This document shows, one piece after another, positions 1-8,476 of a stretch of 30,484 nt of DNA (within the stretch, counting starts at the first letter, position 1; the number at the start of each line of letters is the position of its first letter). Source of the stretch: Clostridiales bacterium (GTDB lineage Bacteria; Bacillota; Clostridia; Christensenellales; Aristaeellaceae); the NCBI GenBank assembly GCA_004556545.1, contig SFGO01000022.1, forward strand, positions 1 to 30,484, read 5' to 3'. The notes below the pieces were generated by a model, which saw only the letters and a list, made by a program, of their open reading frames with translations, was not told where the DNA came from and did not search any database. A program made the position numbers and the translations under genes.

Positions 1-30
1 GCCCGGGAGAGTAGATCGCTGCCGCATTCC
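1..30 (+). rRNA. rrf: 5S rRNA, 3' end only (partial)
   Basis: The first 30 bases match the familiar 3' end of bacterial 5S rRNA: a GGGAGAGTAG segment (5-14) followed by ATCGCTGCCGC and the 3' strand of the terminal helix. A strong intrinsic terminator follows at once, as expected at the end of an rRNA operon. The rest of the gene lies outside the window. This is motif recognition only; the pairing 5' strand, expected to read roughly GGAATGCGGC, is not visible. Confidence 0.78.
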
Positions 31-34
31 CTTT

Positions 35-63
35 CTCCGCTGGATTTTTCCAGCGGAGTTTTT
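35..63 (+). terminator. Intrinsic terminator of the upstream rRNA operon
   Basis: A perfect 9-bp stem (CTCCGCTGG 35-43 with CCAGCGGAG 50-58) has a six-base ATTTTT loop and is followed by a run of five T. This is a classic Rho-independent terminator placed just after the 5S rRNA end. Confidence 0.9.
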
Positions 64-90
64 GCGTTTTATGGGGATTTATGCTATGAT
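62..90 (+). promoter_or_regulatory. Promoter of the mrr-like/GNAT unit
   Basis: TTGCGT (62-67) and TATGAT (85-90) are separated by exactly 17 bp, resembling a sigma-A promoter with a weak -35 and a good -10. It begins in the T tract of the preceding terminator. A GAGGTG ribosome site at 105-110 follows before the GTG start at 117. Confidence 0.55.
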
Positions 91-116
91 AATACAAATG
101 AAATGAGGTGTTTTGA

Positions 117-1019
117 GTGGCGGTTCCTAAATATTATGAGTTCTTTTCCTCGGTATTGTATGCATTGGAGGACGGAAAAACCAAACGGGAATACGCCCTG
201 GACGCCTTGAAGGTATCGGAAGAAGACAGAAGGGAATTGCTGCCCAGCAAAACCCAGCGTGTATCGGATAATCGAGTGAATTGGGCCATTACCTATTTGC
301 ACAAAGCTGAATTGATCGAACGAGTAACCAGAGGAAAATATAAGATCACCCCGAGAGGCCTTCAGGCGCTACAGGACAAAAAAGATCACGTTGATTTGAA
401 TTATTTGAATCAGTTTGAAAGTTATAGAGAATTTCAGGGGGTAGACTATTCAATTGAAGGAAAGAGCGGCTCCGAAAACGCGCAGGAAGGGACGCCTCAG
501 GATAATCTGAACGCATCCTTTGAACAGATCAACAAGGAACTGTCCGCCAATCTGCTTTCGGAAATCATGGACCGGTCACCGGCCTTTTTTGAAAGAATGG
601 TGGTTCATCTTCTGCTGAAAATGGGCTACGGAAGCGCCTTGGAAGACGGAATCGTTACGGGGTACTCCGGTGATGAGGGAATCGACGGGATCATCCGGGA
701 GGACAAGCTAGGCTTCAGCAGCATCTATATTCAGGCAAAACGCTGGGCAGAAGAGAAACCGATCGGTCGACCGGAAATACAGAAGTTTGTGGGCGCTCTG
801 GCCGGTCAGGGAGCGCAGAAAGGGCTCTTTATTACGACCGGCACTTTTACCAAAGAGGCTCGTTCTTATGTGGAAAAGCAGCTTGCCACCAAGGTGGTTC
901 TGGTCGATGGGGAAAAATTGACGAAACTGATGATCGAATACAATTTGGGCGTGTCGGTGGAAAGCGTCTACACGATCAAGAAGATTGACACCGATTTTTT
1001 CAGCGAAGAGAACGACTGA
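117..1019 (+). CDS. mrr: Mrr-family type IV restriction endonuclease
   Basis: This is a 300-residue protein with the two-domain layout of Mrr. Residues 5-90 form a winged-helix N-terminal domain (Mrr_N). A charged linker follows, and residues about 150-280 form the Mrr catalytic domain of the PD-(D/E)xK nuclease superfamily. The catalytic signature is visible as GDEGIDG with Asp190, then Gln206-Ala-Lys208 (the QAK variant usual in Mrr). Mrr enzymes cleave foreign DNA carrying modified bases. The GTG start at 117 has GAGGTG 6 bp upstream. No methylase or other defence gene is adjacent, which fits a modification-dependent solo enzyme. It shares a promoter with the GNAT gene 12 bp downstream. 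The family assignment is firm; the modification it recognises cannot be read from sequence. Confidence 0.88.
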   Translation: MAVPKYYEFFSSVLYALEDGKTKREYALDALKVSEEDRRELLPSKTQRVSDNRVNWAITYLHKAELIERVTRGKYKITPRGLQALQDKKDHVDLNYLNQFESYREFQGVDYSIEGKSGSENAQEGTPQDNLNASFEQINKELSANLLSEIMDRSPAFFERMVVHLLLKMGYGSALEDGIVTGYSGDEGIDGIIREDKLGFSSIYIQAKRWAEEKPIGRPEIQKFVGALAGQGAQKGLFITTGTFTKEARSYVEKQLATKVVLVDGEKLTKLMIEYNLGVSVESVYTIKKIDTDFFSEEND

Positions 1020-1031
1020 GAGGTGATTGGC

Positions 1032-1508
1032 ATGACGATTCAAAGGATTACCAACGACGACGAACGAAAGCGCATCACCCGAACCATTCTGGAGGGGCTT
1101 CCGGACTGGTTCGGGATCCCGGAAGCAAGAGAAGAATACATCGAGGCCAGTCGGGGGAAACCGTTTTTCTGTGCGTATGAGGCGGGAGAACCTGTCGGCT
1201 TTTTGTATCTGAAGGAAACCCGCAAGGATACCATGGAGCTGGCCGTGATGGGCGTACAGGAAAAGCACCATCGTCAGGGGATTGGAAGAAGCCTTTTTGA
1301 ACAGGCAAAAAAAGAAGCGGCACGTCTCGGATATTCCTTTTTGCAGGTCAAAACCGTGCAGATGGGCAAGTATGAGAGCTACGACCGCACCAACCGGTTT
1401 TACCTTTCCCTGGGCTTTCAGGAACTGGAAGTCTTCCCCACATTATGGGACGAATGGAACCCTTGCCAGATTTATATTATGGCTTTGGAAAAACGGGATT
1501 TTTCCTGA
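1032..1508 (+). CDS. GNAT-family N-acetyltransferase
   Basis: This is a protein of about 158 residues with the GNAT fold. The acetyl-CoA-binding motif A is clear (VMGVQEKHHRQGIGRSL, with the Q-x-x-G-x-G/A-type loop at residues 80-87), followed by the helix of a small-molecule acetyltransferase. C-terminal segments around 'NRFYLSLGF' are typical of motif B. An in-frame GTG exists at 1023, but ATG 1032 is better placed behind GAGAGGTG (1019-1025), so I use it. It follows the Mrr-like gene by 12 bp and is probably co-transcribed. The substrate is unknown. Because it accompanies a nuclease it might belong to a small defence or stress unit, but solitary GNAT genes are common and this is weak evidence. 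Confidence 0.85.
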   Translation: MTIQRITNDDERKRITRTILEGLPDWFGIPEAREEYIEASRGKPFFCAYEAGEPVGFLYLKETRKDTMELAVMGVQEKHHRQGIGRSLFEQAKKEAARLGYSFLQVKTVQMGKYESYDRTNRFYLSLGFQELEVFPTLWDEWNPCQIYIMALEKRDFS

Positions 1509-1551
1509 GAAAATCGTTCCCTCGCCAGCGCGCCAAATAGCCCTAAAACCC

Positions 1552-1580
1552 TTTTCAAATCTACGAAAAAATGGTATAAT
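1552..1580 (+). promoter_or_regulatory. gyrB promoter
   Basis: TTTTCA (1552-1557), a 17-bp spacer and a perfect TATAAT (1575-1580) make the best sigma-A promoter match in the left half of the window. Transcription would start near 1587, giving a leader of about 100 nt before gyrB. Confidence 0.75.
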
Positions 1581-1604
1581 ACTTGAGTTCTCATATTAAT
1601 GAAG

Positions 1605-1648
1605 TTTCGGCTTCCGGGCGCAGATTTGCCTGGCCATTTCAGCCGAAA
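1605..1648 (+). promoter_or_regulatory. Nested hairpin in the gyrB leader
   Basis: TTTCGGCT (1605-1612) pairs with AGCCGAAA (1641-1648). Inside it, CCGGGC (1614-1619) pairs with GCCTGG (1628-1633) with one G-U pair. The structure ends about 20 nt before the AAGGAAG ribosome site. It could stabilise or regulate the gyrB mRNA; no function is proven. Confidence 0.4.
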
Positions 1649-1683
1649 GACAACCGATTCGCCAAGAAAAGGAAGTGTGTATT

Positions 1684-3693
1684 TTGGCTGATTTGACCCC
1701 CGAAGAAAATAAAATTACCGATATTCCCGTGGAGGTCGTGGAGGGAATCGCCACGTCCGCTACGGCAGTAACGGAAAAGTACGATGAAAACCAGATTCAG
1801 GTGCTGGAAGGTCTGGAGGCCGTGCGCAAGCGTCCCGGCATGTATATCGGTTCCACCGATTTCCGAGGGCTGCATCACTGTGTTTATGAAATCGTGGATA
1901 ACGCCATCGATGAAGCGCTGGCGGGCTACTGCACGCACATCGAGGTCATCCTGCACAAAGACGGCTCCTGCGAGGTGAGCGACAATGGCCGCGGTTTCCC
2001 GGTGGGAATTCATCCCAAGCTGCACCGTCCGGCGGTGGAAGTCTGTCTGACCGTGCTGCACGCCGGCGGCAAGTTCGGCGGCGAAGGCTACAAGGTTTCC
2101 GGCGGCCTACACGGCGTGGGCGCGTCCGTAGTAAACGCCCTGTCCAAGCACCTGAAAGTGACCGTCTATCAGGACGGCAAAATCTACCAGCAGGAATACG
2201 CCCGGGGCAAGGTGCTGTATGATCTGAAGGTCATCGGCGAGACCGACCGCACCGGCACCACCATTCAGTTCTGGCCGGACAGCCGGGACGAGAGCAATCC
2301 CGACGGCGTGTTTGAAACCGGCGATTTCCAGTACAACATCCTCAAGGCGCGTCTGCGGGAAATGGCCTTCCTGAACAAGGGCATCCGCATCACCTTTACC
2401 GATGAGCGCACCGATCCCGTCACGGAGCGGGTTTTCCATTACGAGGGCGGCATCATCGAGTTTGTCAAGTACCTGAACAAGAACAAGGAAGTCCTTTTTG
2501 ATGAGCCGATCTACATTGAGGGTATCGTGAAGGGCACCTCCGTGGAAGTGGCTTTCCAGTACAACGATTCTTATCAGGAAAATATCTACACCTTTGCCAA
2601 CAACATTCACACGCCGGAGGGCGGCACTCATCTGACCGGTTTCTCTACCGCGTTAACCCGGGCAATCAACGAATATGGCCGTCAATTTGGCTTTCTGAAG
2701 GCCGCCGACTCCAACCTGAAGAGCGAGGACGTGCGGGAGAGCATCGCGGCGGTTATCAGCGTCAAGCTGGTGGAGCCGCAGTTTGAGGGCCAGACCAAGT
2801 CCAAGCTGGGCAACAGCGAGGTGCGCGGCATTGTAGACAGTCTGGTATACGACAAGCTTTCCACCTATCTGGGCGAAAATCCCGCCATTGCGCGGATCAT
2901 TCTGGATCGCTGCGTCGGCGCCGCGCGGGCCCGGGAAGCGGCCCGCAAGGCCCGGGAGCTGACCCGGCGCAAGTCCGTGCTGGAAACGGCTTCCATGCCC
3001 GGCAAGCTGGCGGACTGCTCCGAGCGGGATCCGGAAAAGTGCGAGATCTTCATCGTTGAGGGCGACAGTGCAGGCGGCAGCGCCAAGACGGGCCGCGACC
3101 GCATGTTCCAGGCCATTCTGCCCCTGCGCGGCAAAATCCTGAACGTGGAGAAGGTACGCATTGACCGGGCGCTGTCCAACGCCGAGATCAAGGCCATGAT
3201 CACCGCCTTCGGCTGCGGCTACGGCGACGAGTTCAACATCGACAAGCTGCGCTATCACCGCATCGTCTGCATGACCGATGCCGACGTAGACGGCGCGCAC
3301 ATCCGCATTCTGCTGCTGACCTTCTTCTACCGCTACATGCGGCCCCTGATCGAGAAAGGCTACGTTTACGCGGCCATGCCGCCCCTGTACAAGGTAACGA
3401 AGGGCAAGAAGGAATACTACGTCTACGACGACACCGAGCTGGAAAAGCTGATGAACGAAATCGGCCGCGATCCGAAGCCGGACATTCAGCGCTACAAAGG
3501 CCTGGGCGAGATGAGTTCCGAGCAGCTCTGGCAGACCACCATGAACCCGGAGACCCGCACCATGATGCAGATCACGGTGGAGGACGCCATGGCGGCGGAC
3601 GAAACCATGTCACTGCTCATGGGCGAGAAGGTAGACCCCCGCAAGGAATTCATCGAGCAGAACGCCAAGCTGGTCACCGACCTCGACTTCTAA
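1684..3693 (+). CDS. gyrB: DNA gyrase subunit B
   Basis: This is the ATPase subunit of DNA gyrase, which with GyrA introduces negative supercoils and is essential. Length (about 669 residues) is near the usual 635-650. The GHKL ATPase domain shows EIVDNAIDEAL, the DNGRGFPVG loop and GGLHGVGASVVNALS. The TOPRIM domain shows EGDSAGGSA (catalytic Glu near residue 459) and the metal-binding MTDADVDGAHI (Asp near 532, 534 and 536). The C-terminus ends in LDF, like many GyrB. The GTG at 1675 touches the AAGGAAG ribosome site (1668-1674), so I prefer the in-frame TTG at 1684, 9 bp downstream of it. GyrB rather than ParE is favoured by the GyrA-type partner that follows. A structured repeat begins 3 bp after the stop. 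Confidence 0.95.
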   Translation: MADLTPEENKITDIPVEVVEGIATSATAVTEKYDENQIQVLEGLEAVRKRPGMYIGSTDFRGLHHCVYEIVDNAIDEALAGYCTHIEVILHKDGSCEVSDNGRGFPVGIHPKLHRPAVEVCLTVLHAGGKFGGEGYKVSGGLHGVGASVVNALSKHLKVTVYQDGKIYQQEYARGKVLYDLKVIGETDRTGTTIQFWPDSRDESNPDGVFETGDFQYNILKARLREMAFLNKGIRITFTDERTDPVTERVFHYEGGIIEFVKYLNKNKEVLFDEPIYIEGIVKGTSVEVAFQYNDSYQENIYTFANNIHTPEGGTHLTGFSTALTRAINEYGRQFGFLKAADSNLKSEDVRESIAAVISVKLVEPQFEGQTKSKLGNSEVRGIVDSLVYDKLSTYLGENPAIARIILDRCVGAARAREAARKARELTRRKSVLETASMPGKLADCSERDPEKCEIFIVEGDSAGGSAKTGRDRMFQAILPLRGKILNVEKVRIDRALSNAEIKAMITAFGCGYGDEFNIDKLRYHRIVCMTDADVDGAHIRILLLTFFYRYMRPLIEKGYVYAAMPPLYKVTKGKKEYYVYDDTELEKLMNEIGRDPKPDIQRYKGLGEMSSEQLWQTTMNPETRTMMQITVEDAMAADETMSLLMGEKVDPRKEFIEQNAKLVTDLDF

Positions 3694-3696
3694 GCC

Positions 3697-3807
3697 AAGG
3701 GGCAGTGCCCCTTGACCCCACACCGCGCCCATAGGGCGCGGGGCTGCTCGAGAAAAGCCGATTGGCTGCGAAGCTACCGCCGCTCGGCAACGGGCCTCGC
3801 GGCTCGC
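3697..3807 (+). repeat. Three-hairpin intergenic repeat, copy 1 (after gyrB)
   Basis: Hairpin 1 is AAGGGG/CCCCTT (3697-3713). Hairpin 2 is an 8-bp GC stem, CCGCGCCC ATA GGGCGCGG (3723-3741). A spacer starting GGCTGCTCG follows. Hairpin 3 (3779-3803) is GCCGC/GCGGC and GGC/GCC with a symmetrical TC/TC internal loop. It starts 3 bp after the gyrB stop and is followed directly by copy 2. Confidence 0.85.
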
Positions 3808-3809
3808 GC

Positions 3810-3928
3810 AAGGGGTAGTGATCCTTGACCCACACCGCGCCCATAGGGCGCGGGACTGCTTGAGAGAAAGTGAGTTGGCCGGGGTTTTACTGCCGTGGCA
3901 CGACAGGTGCCACGGCTCGCGGGTCTGG
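3810..3928 (+). repeat. Three-hairpin intergenic repeat, copy 2 (tandem)
   Basis: This has the same order as copy 1: a weaker hairpin 1 (3810-3826), the same 8-bp hairpin 2 (3835-3853), the spacer ending TTGGCCGGGGTTTTAC, and hairpin 3 as a perfect 10-bp stem GCCGTGGCAC/GTGCCACGGC around a GACAG loop (3892-3916). It ends with CTCGCGGGTCTGG. The stretch from 3929 to 4096 before gyrA shows no gene and no convincing promoter. Confidence 0.85.
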
Positions 3929-4096
3929 AAGCGGAAAATGGGGCTTGACTGGGAGCGCGGGTGTTCCCGGCAGGCAGCAGGCGGTTTTCTGCAATCCGTT
4001 CCATGAGCGTTTTGAAGCATTCATCAGCGATTTTTGACGACGCCTTTGCTTTTCACCGGAGGGCGGAAACCAAGGGTTTGCAAGTGAGGGAAACGA

Positions 4097-6658
4097 ATGG
4101 CATCTACGATTAGCGACAAACTGATCCCCACCGACCTTGAGCATGAGCTGAAAAAATCCTTTATCAGCTATGCCATGGCCGTTATCATCAGCCGGGCTCT
4201 GCCCGACGTGCGCGACGGCCTGAAGCCCGTTCACCGGCGCATTCTGTACGCCATGAACGAGCTGGGCATGACCCCGGACAAGCCCTACCGCAAGAGCGCC
4301 CGTATCGTGGGCGACGTGCTGGGCAAATACCATCCCCACGGCGACAGCAGCGTATACGACGCCATGGTGCGTCTGGCGCAGGATTTCAACATCCGCTATC
4401 CGCTGGTGGACGGTCAGGGCAACTTCGGCTCCGTGGACGGCGACGGCGCAGCCGCCATGCGTTACACGGAAGCCCGCATGTCCAAGCTGACCCTGTCCCT
4501 GCTGGGAGAGATCGACAAGGATACGGTAGACTTCTATCCCAACTTTGACGAGACGCTTTTGCAGCCCAGCGTTTTGCCCTGCCGTTATCCCAACCTGCTG
4601 GTGAACGGCTCCAACGGCATTGCCGTGGGTATGGCCACCAACATTCCGCCGCACAATCTGCGGGAGACGGTGGACGCCTGCATTTACATGATCGATCACC
4701 CGGACTGCACGGTGGACGATCTGATGCAGTTCATCAAGGGACCGGACTTCCCCACCGGCGGCATCATTCTGGGCATGGCCGGCGTGCGTGCCGCCTATCA
4801 CACCGGCCGCGGCCGCATTCTGGTGCGGGCCCGGACGGAGATCGAGGCCATGAGCCAGAACCGCAGCCGCATCGTGGTGACGGAGATCCCCTACATGGTC
4901 AACAAGGCCAAGCTGGTGGAGCGCATTGCCGAGCTGGTGCATGAGAAGCGGCTGGACGGCATTTCCGACATCCGCGACGAGAGCGACCGCAACGGCATGC
5001 GCATCGTCATTGAGCTGAAGAAGGATGTTCACCCGCAGATCATCCTCAACTACCTCTACAAGCACACCTCCATGCAGGAGACCTTCGGCGCCAACATGCT
5101 GGCGCTGGTGGACGGCGAGCCCAAGGTGCTGAACCTGCGGGAGATGATCTATCACTACATCCGCCATCAGAAGGAAGTCGTGACCCGCCGCACCCAGTAC
5201 GACCTGAACAAGGCGCTGGCCCGGGCCCACATTTTGGAGGGCCTGCTGAAGGCGCTGGATCACATCGACGAGATCGTCGAGATCATCAAGAAGAGCCCGG
5301 ATTCCAACACGGCCCGGACGCGTTTGATGGAGACCTTCGCCTTCAGCGACAAGCAGGCGCAGGCCATTCTGGACATGCGTCTGGCCCGCCTGACCGGTCT
5401 GGAACGGGAGCGGCTGCTGGAGGAATATCAGGAGCTGGAAAAGACCATCGCCTATCTGCAAAGCCTGCTGAACGACGAGACCCTGCTCATGGGCGTCATC
5501 AAGCAGGAAATGGGCGACATCCGCGACAAATTCGCCGACGAGCGCCGCACCGAGCTGACCCATCTGGAAGGCGAAATCGACATTGAAGACCTGATCCAGT
5601 CCGACGACATGGTGGTCACCATGACCCACTTCGGCTATGTGAAGCGTCTGCCCAAGAGCACCTACCGGGCGCAGCACCGGGGCGGCAAGGGCGTCAGCGG
5701 CATGACCACCCGGGACGAGGACTTCGTGGAGCGGCTGATCATCGTCAACACCCACGAGGACATCATGTTCTTCACCAACCGGGGCCGGGTCTACACCCTG
5801 AAGTGCTACCAGATCCCCGAGGCGGGACGCACGGCCCGCGGCATGGCCATTGTAAACCTGCTGCAGGTGTCCAGCGACGAGAAGGTCACGGCCATGATCC
5901 CTGTGCCCAAGGACACGCAGGATCATTATCTGGTCATGATGACCCGCAAGGGCATGATCAAGCGCACGCCCTACAGCGAGTTTGCCAACCTGCGCAAGAC
6001 GGGCCTGATCGCCCTGACGCTGCGGGAGGACGACGAGCTGGTCTCCGTCAACCTGACCGACGGCAGCATGAGCCTGATCATTGCCAGCCGCCACGGACGG
6101 GCGCTGCGCTTCCAGGAGAGCGCCATTCGCGTCATTGGCCGCACCGGCATGGGCGTGAAGGCCATGAAGCTGCAGGAGAACGACGAGCTGATCGACATGT
6201 CCATGCTTTTGCCCGGGCAGCAGGTGCTGGCCATTACCGAAAACGGCTACGGCAAGCGCACCGACCCGGAGCAGTACCGGGAGCAGGGCCGCAACGGCAT
6301 GGGCATCAAGGCCATGAACCTGACCGAGAAGACGGGCCTGCTGGCCTGCCATCTGGCGGTCAATCTGGACGAGGATATTCTGCTCATCACCGACGACGGC
6401 ACCATCATCCGCATGGCGGTCTCCGACATTCGGGAGACGGGCCGCGCCACGCAGGGCGTGCGGCTGATGCGCATTGCCGAGGGCACGAAGATCGTTGCGG
6501 TCGCTCGTGCGGAGCAGGAGCCGGAGGAGGACGAAACGGCTGAAGCTGCCGAAGCCTCCGAAATTTCGGAAGAAGCCTACGAGCAGGCGCTGGACGCCCT
6601 GACCGCCGATGATTCCACCGTTGTGGACGGCTCGCAGGACGGCGATACCGACATCTGA
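4097..6658 (+). CDS. gyrA: DNA gyrase subunit A
   Basis: This is the 853-residue DNA-cleaving subunit of gyrase. The breakage-reunion domain begins with ALPDVRDGLKPVHRRILYAM. The active-site tyrosine is Tyr123 (AAMRYTEARM). The quinolone-resistance-determining region reads HPHGDSSVYDAM, with Ser84 and Asp88 at the two hot-spot positions, so it looks quinolone-sensitive. In the C-terminal pinwheel a GyrA-box variant, QHRGGKG, distinguishes gyrase from topoisomerase IV. An acidic tail of about 48 residues rich in Glu, Asp and Ala ends the protein. The ATG at 4097 lies behind GAGGGA. Nothing marks an own promoter with confidence; transcription may read through the repeats from gyrB. Confidence 0.96.
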   Translation: MASTISDKLIPTDLEHELKKSFISYAMAVIISRALPDVRDGLKPVHRRILYAMNELGMTPDKPYRKSARIVGDVLGKYHPHGDSSVYDAMVRLAQDFNIRYPLVDGQGNFGSVDGDGAAAMRYTEARMSKLTLSLLGEIDKDTVDFYPNFDETLLQPSVLPCRYPNLLVNGSNGIAVGMATNIPPHNLRETVDACIYMIDHPDCTVDDLMQFIKGPDFPTGGIILGMAGVRAAYHTGRGRILVRARTEIEAMSQNRSRIVVTEIPYMVNKAKLVERIAELVHEKRLDGISDIRDESDRNGMRIVIELKKDVHPQIILNYLYKHTSMQETFGANMLALVDGEPKVLNLREMIYHYIRHQKEVVTRRTQYDLNKALARAHILEGLLKALDHIDEIVEIIKKSPDSNTARTRLMETFAFSDKQAQAILDMRLARLTGLERERLLEEYQELEKTIAYLQSLLNDETLLMGVIKQEMGDIRDKFADERRTELTHLEGEIDIEDLIQSDDMVVTMTHFGYVKRLPKSTYRAQHRGGKGVSGMTTRDEDFVERLIIVNTHEDIMFFTNRGRVYTLKCYQIPEAGRTARGMAIVNLLQVSSDEKVTAMIPVPKDTQDHYLVMMTRKGMIKRTPYSEFANLRKTGLIALTLREDDELVSVNLTDGSMSLIIASRHGRALRFQESAIRVIGRTGMGVKAMKLQENDELIDMSMLLPGQQVLAITENGYGKRTDPEQYREQGRNGMGIKAMNLTEKTGLLACHLAVNLDEDILLITDDGTIIRMAVSDIRETGRATQGVRLMRIAEGTKIVAVARAEQEPEEDETAEAAEASEISEEAYEQALDALTADDSTVVDGSQDGDTDI

Positions 6659-6719
6659 CAGGGCACCCGCCCGCCCTCTCTTTCCGCCGTTTCTCCCATG
6701 GCTTAAGAAATCGAAACAA

Positions 6720-6785
6720 CGTCTCTGCTTTGAACCGTCTTGACCCGAAGAGGTCAGAGCGGAGCGGCAGAGACGCTGTTTCTGT
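6720..6785 (+). terminator. Large nested hairpin after gyrA, probable terminator
   Basis: CGTCTCTGC (6720-6728) pairs with GCAGAGACG (6767-6775), enclosing a TGACC/GGTCA stem (6741-6745/6752-6756). A T-rich stretch CTGTTTCTGTTT follows. It separates gyrA from the glycosyltransferase run. The long loop and interrupted T tract make it less certain than a simple terminator. Confidence 0.55.
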
Positions 6786-6839
6786 TTAGAGCAGGACGGA
6801 ACGGCTGTTTTCCTCTACGAAACGAAATAAGGAGCCCCT

Positions 6840-8456
6840 ATGCAAAGAAGAACACTTTCCCGCTGGCTGCTGCCGCTGTTTTTCCTCGTCGTACTGGCCG
6901 TTGGCTTCGTGACAGTTCCCCAATATGGCCGTCCGTGGGACGAACGGCTGGAAATGGACATCCTGCGGATGAATCTGTGGGAGTATGCCCGGGCGGTGGG
7001 AGCGGAGGAAAGCGCGTTTGCATTCTGGCAGGAGCAGGGCAACGGAACCACTTCGGAGCTTTTGCCCATCAGCGAAAGCATCGAACGGGATCACGGCGCG
7101 GCGGCGTTTTATCCGCTGGCGGGCGTGGTGATGGACACGACGATCACCGAGCACAGCCGGATGCTCCTCTGGCACTTGTGGTGCTGGGCTTTGTTCACGC
7201 TGGGCGCGCTGGCGCTGTACGGCTGCTGCCGGGAATTGGAGCTTTCCCGGGCCGTCAGCGTGGCGGCAGTCTGTTTTCTTCTTCTCAGCCCCCGCTTTTT
7301 TGCGGAGGGCCACTACAACAACAAAGATACCGTGCTCATGGTACTGACCCTCTGCGTACTGTGGACGGCTCTTCGTCTGGTGGCGCGCCCCGGCGTTTGG
7401 CGGGGGCTGCTTTTTGCACTGGCGGGAGCCTTCTGCGCCAACATGAAGGTGATCGGCTTTGCCCTCTGGGGGCTGTGCGCGCTGTTTGTCCTGCTGCGGC
7501 AGCTGCTTTGCCATAACGGCGGGCGGCGGGTCTGGGCGGCGGGACTGGCGGCGTTTTTCGGGTTTATCGGGTTTTACGCGCTGCTGACGCCGGCCCTCTG
7601 GCGGGAACCGCTGGCGTTTTTCCGTTATCTTGTGGAAAACGCGCTGGATTTCAGCCGGTGGAAGAATTACGTCCGTTTCCGGGGCCAGACCTATCTGCTG
7701 GGAAAAGACCGGCTTCCACGGGTTTACCTGCCCTACATGATCGCAGCGACCACGCCGCTGTGGGTGCTGTTTCTGTGCGCCGCCGGTCAGCTGGGGGCGC
7801 TGAAAAGCTGGAAAAAGGGCATTGGGCGCAGCGACCGGGCGCTGGGACTGCTGCTCTGCACCCTCCTATGGCTGCTGCCGCTTGGGGCGGCTGTGGCGGC
7901 CGGGGCCACGGTGTACAATGGCTGGCGGCATTTCTACTTTCTCTACGGGCCCATGCTGGTGCTGGCGGCCTACGGGCTTCAAGGCCTGTACCGGCTGATG
8001 GCGGGCAAACGGCTGGCCCGCCGCCTGCTGACCGTCCTGCTGAGCCTGTGCATGGTGCTGACGGGCGTGGGCATCGTTACCCAGCATCCGTACCAGTACG
8101 CCTATGAGCAGCCCCTCGTCCGGCTTTTGACCGGGCAGGACGATCTGGAACGGGACTACTGGAATGTGAGCGTGCTGAACGCGCTGGAAACGCTGGCCGG
8201 GCAGACGGACGGCAAGATCGTTATCGCCCCCGCCGACCTTTGGGCGCAGGCCGGGCTGGAAAATGCTCTTTACGTGATGGAGCCTGGCCTTCGGGAACGC
8301 TTCAGCATGGCGGAGGAGCCTGACGGCGAGGAATACGTGCTGTCCAATCCCACCTACACCCTGTTCAGCGGGTGGGAGCCGTCGGAGGAGCAGGAAGAAG
8401 CCGTGATTATCCGCGCCTACGGACGCACGCTGATGCGCATTGACCGCCATCGCTAA
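6840..8456 (+). CDS. GT-C-type membrane glycosyltransferase, copy 1
   Basis: This is a 538-residue multi-spanning membrane protein. After the first membrane helix comes YGRPWDE (Asp34-Glu35), the acidic pair expected in the first extracytoplasmic loop of GT-C (GT39/PMT/ArnT-like) enzymes. A second conserved element, HYNNKD (158-163), resembles the N-x-K-D motif of that superfamily, and YNGWRHFYF (from residue 359) is shared with the two paralogues downstream. Such enzymes move a sugar from a polyprenyl-phosphate donor to an acceptor on the outer face of the membrane. Donor and acceptor are unknown. AAGGAG lies 6-7 bp before the ATG. It is the first of three tandem copies, followed 20 bp later by copy 2. 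Superfamily assignment is fairly secure; specific function is not. Confidence 0.75.
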   Translation: MQRRTLSRWLLPLFFLVVLAVGFVTVPQYGRPWDERLEMDILRMNLWEYARAVGAEESAFAFWQEQGNGTTSELLPISESIERDHGAAAFYPLAGVVMDTTITEHSRMLLWHLWCWALFTLGALALYGCCRELELSRAVSVAAVCFLLLSPRFFAEGHYNNKDTVLMVLTLCVLWTALRLVARPGVWRGLLFALAGAFCANMKVIGFALWGLCALFVLLRQLLCHNGGRRVWAAGLAAFFGFIGFYALLTPALWREPLAFFRYLVENALDFSRWKNYVRFRGQTYLLGKDRLPRVYLPYMIAATTPLWVLFLCAAGQLGALKSWKKGIGRSDRALGLLLCTLLWLLPLGAAVAAGATVYNGWRHFYFLYGPMLVLAAYGLQGLYRLMAGKRLARRLLTVLLSLCMVLTGVGIVTQHPYQYAYEQPLVRLLTGQDDLERDYWNVSVLNALETLAGQTDGKIVIAPADLWAQAGLENALYVMEPGLRERFSMAEEPDGEEYVLSNPTYTLFSGWEPSEEQEEAVIIRAYGRTLMRIDRHR

Positions 8457-8476
8457 GAGACAAAGGAGCAAGACGA

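Noticed and set aside
3697..3928. CRISPR array or riboswitch for the repeats
   Set aside because: The units are tandem dimers without unique spacers, lie after stop codons rather than before genes, and occur at unrelated loci.
3887..6352. 821-codon open frame on the minus strand opposite gyrA
   Set aside because: It is antisense to a certain gyrA gene, rich in Gln, His and Val as expected for the complement of GC-rich coding sequence, and has no recognisable domain.
5803..6543. 246-codon plus-strand frame inside gyrA
   Set aside because: Gly/His/Arg-rich out-of-phase reading of gyrA with no domain.
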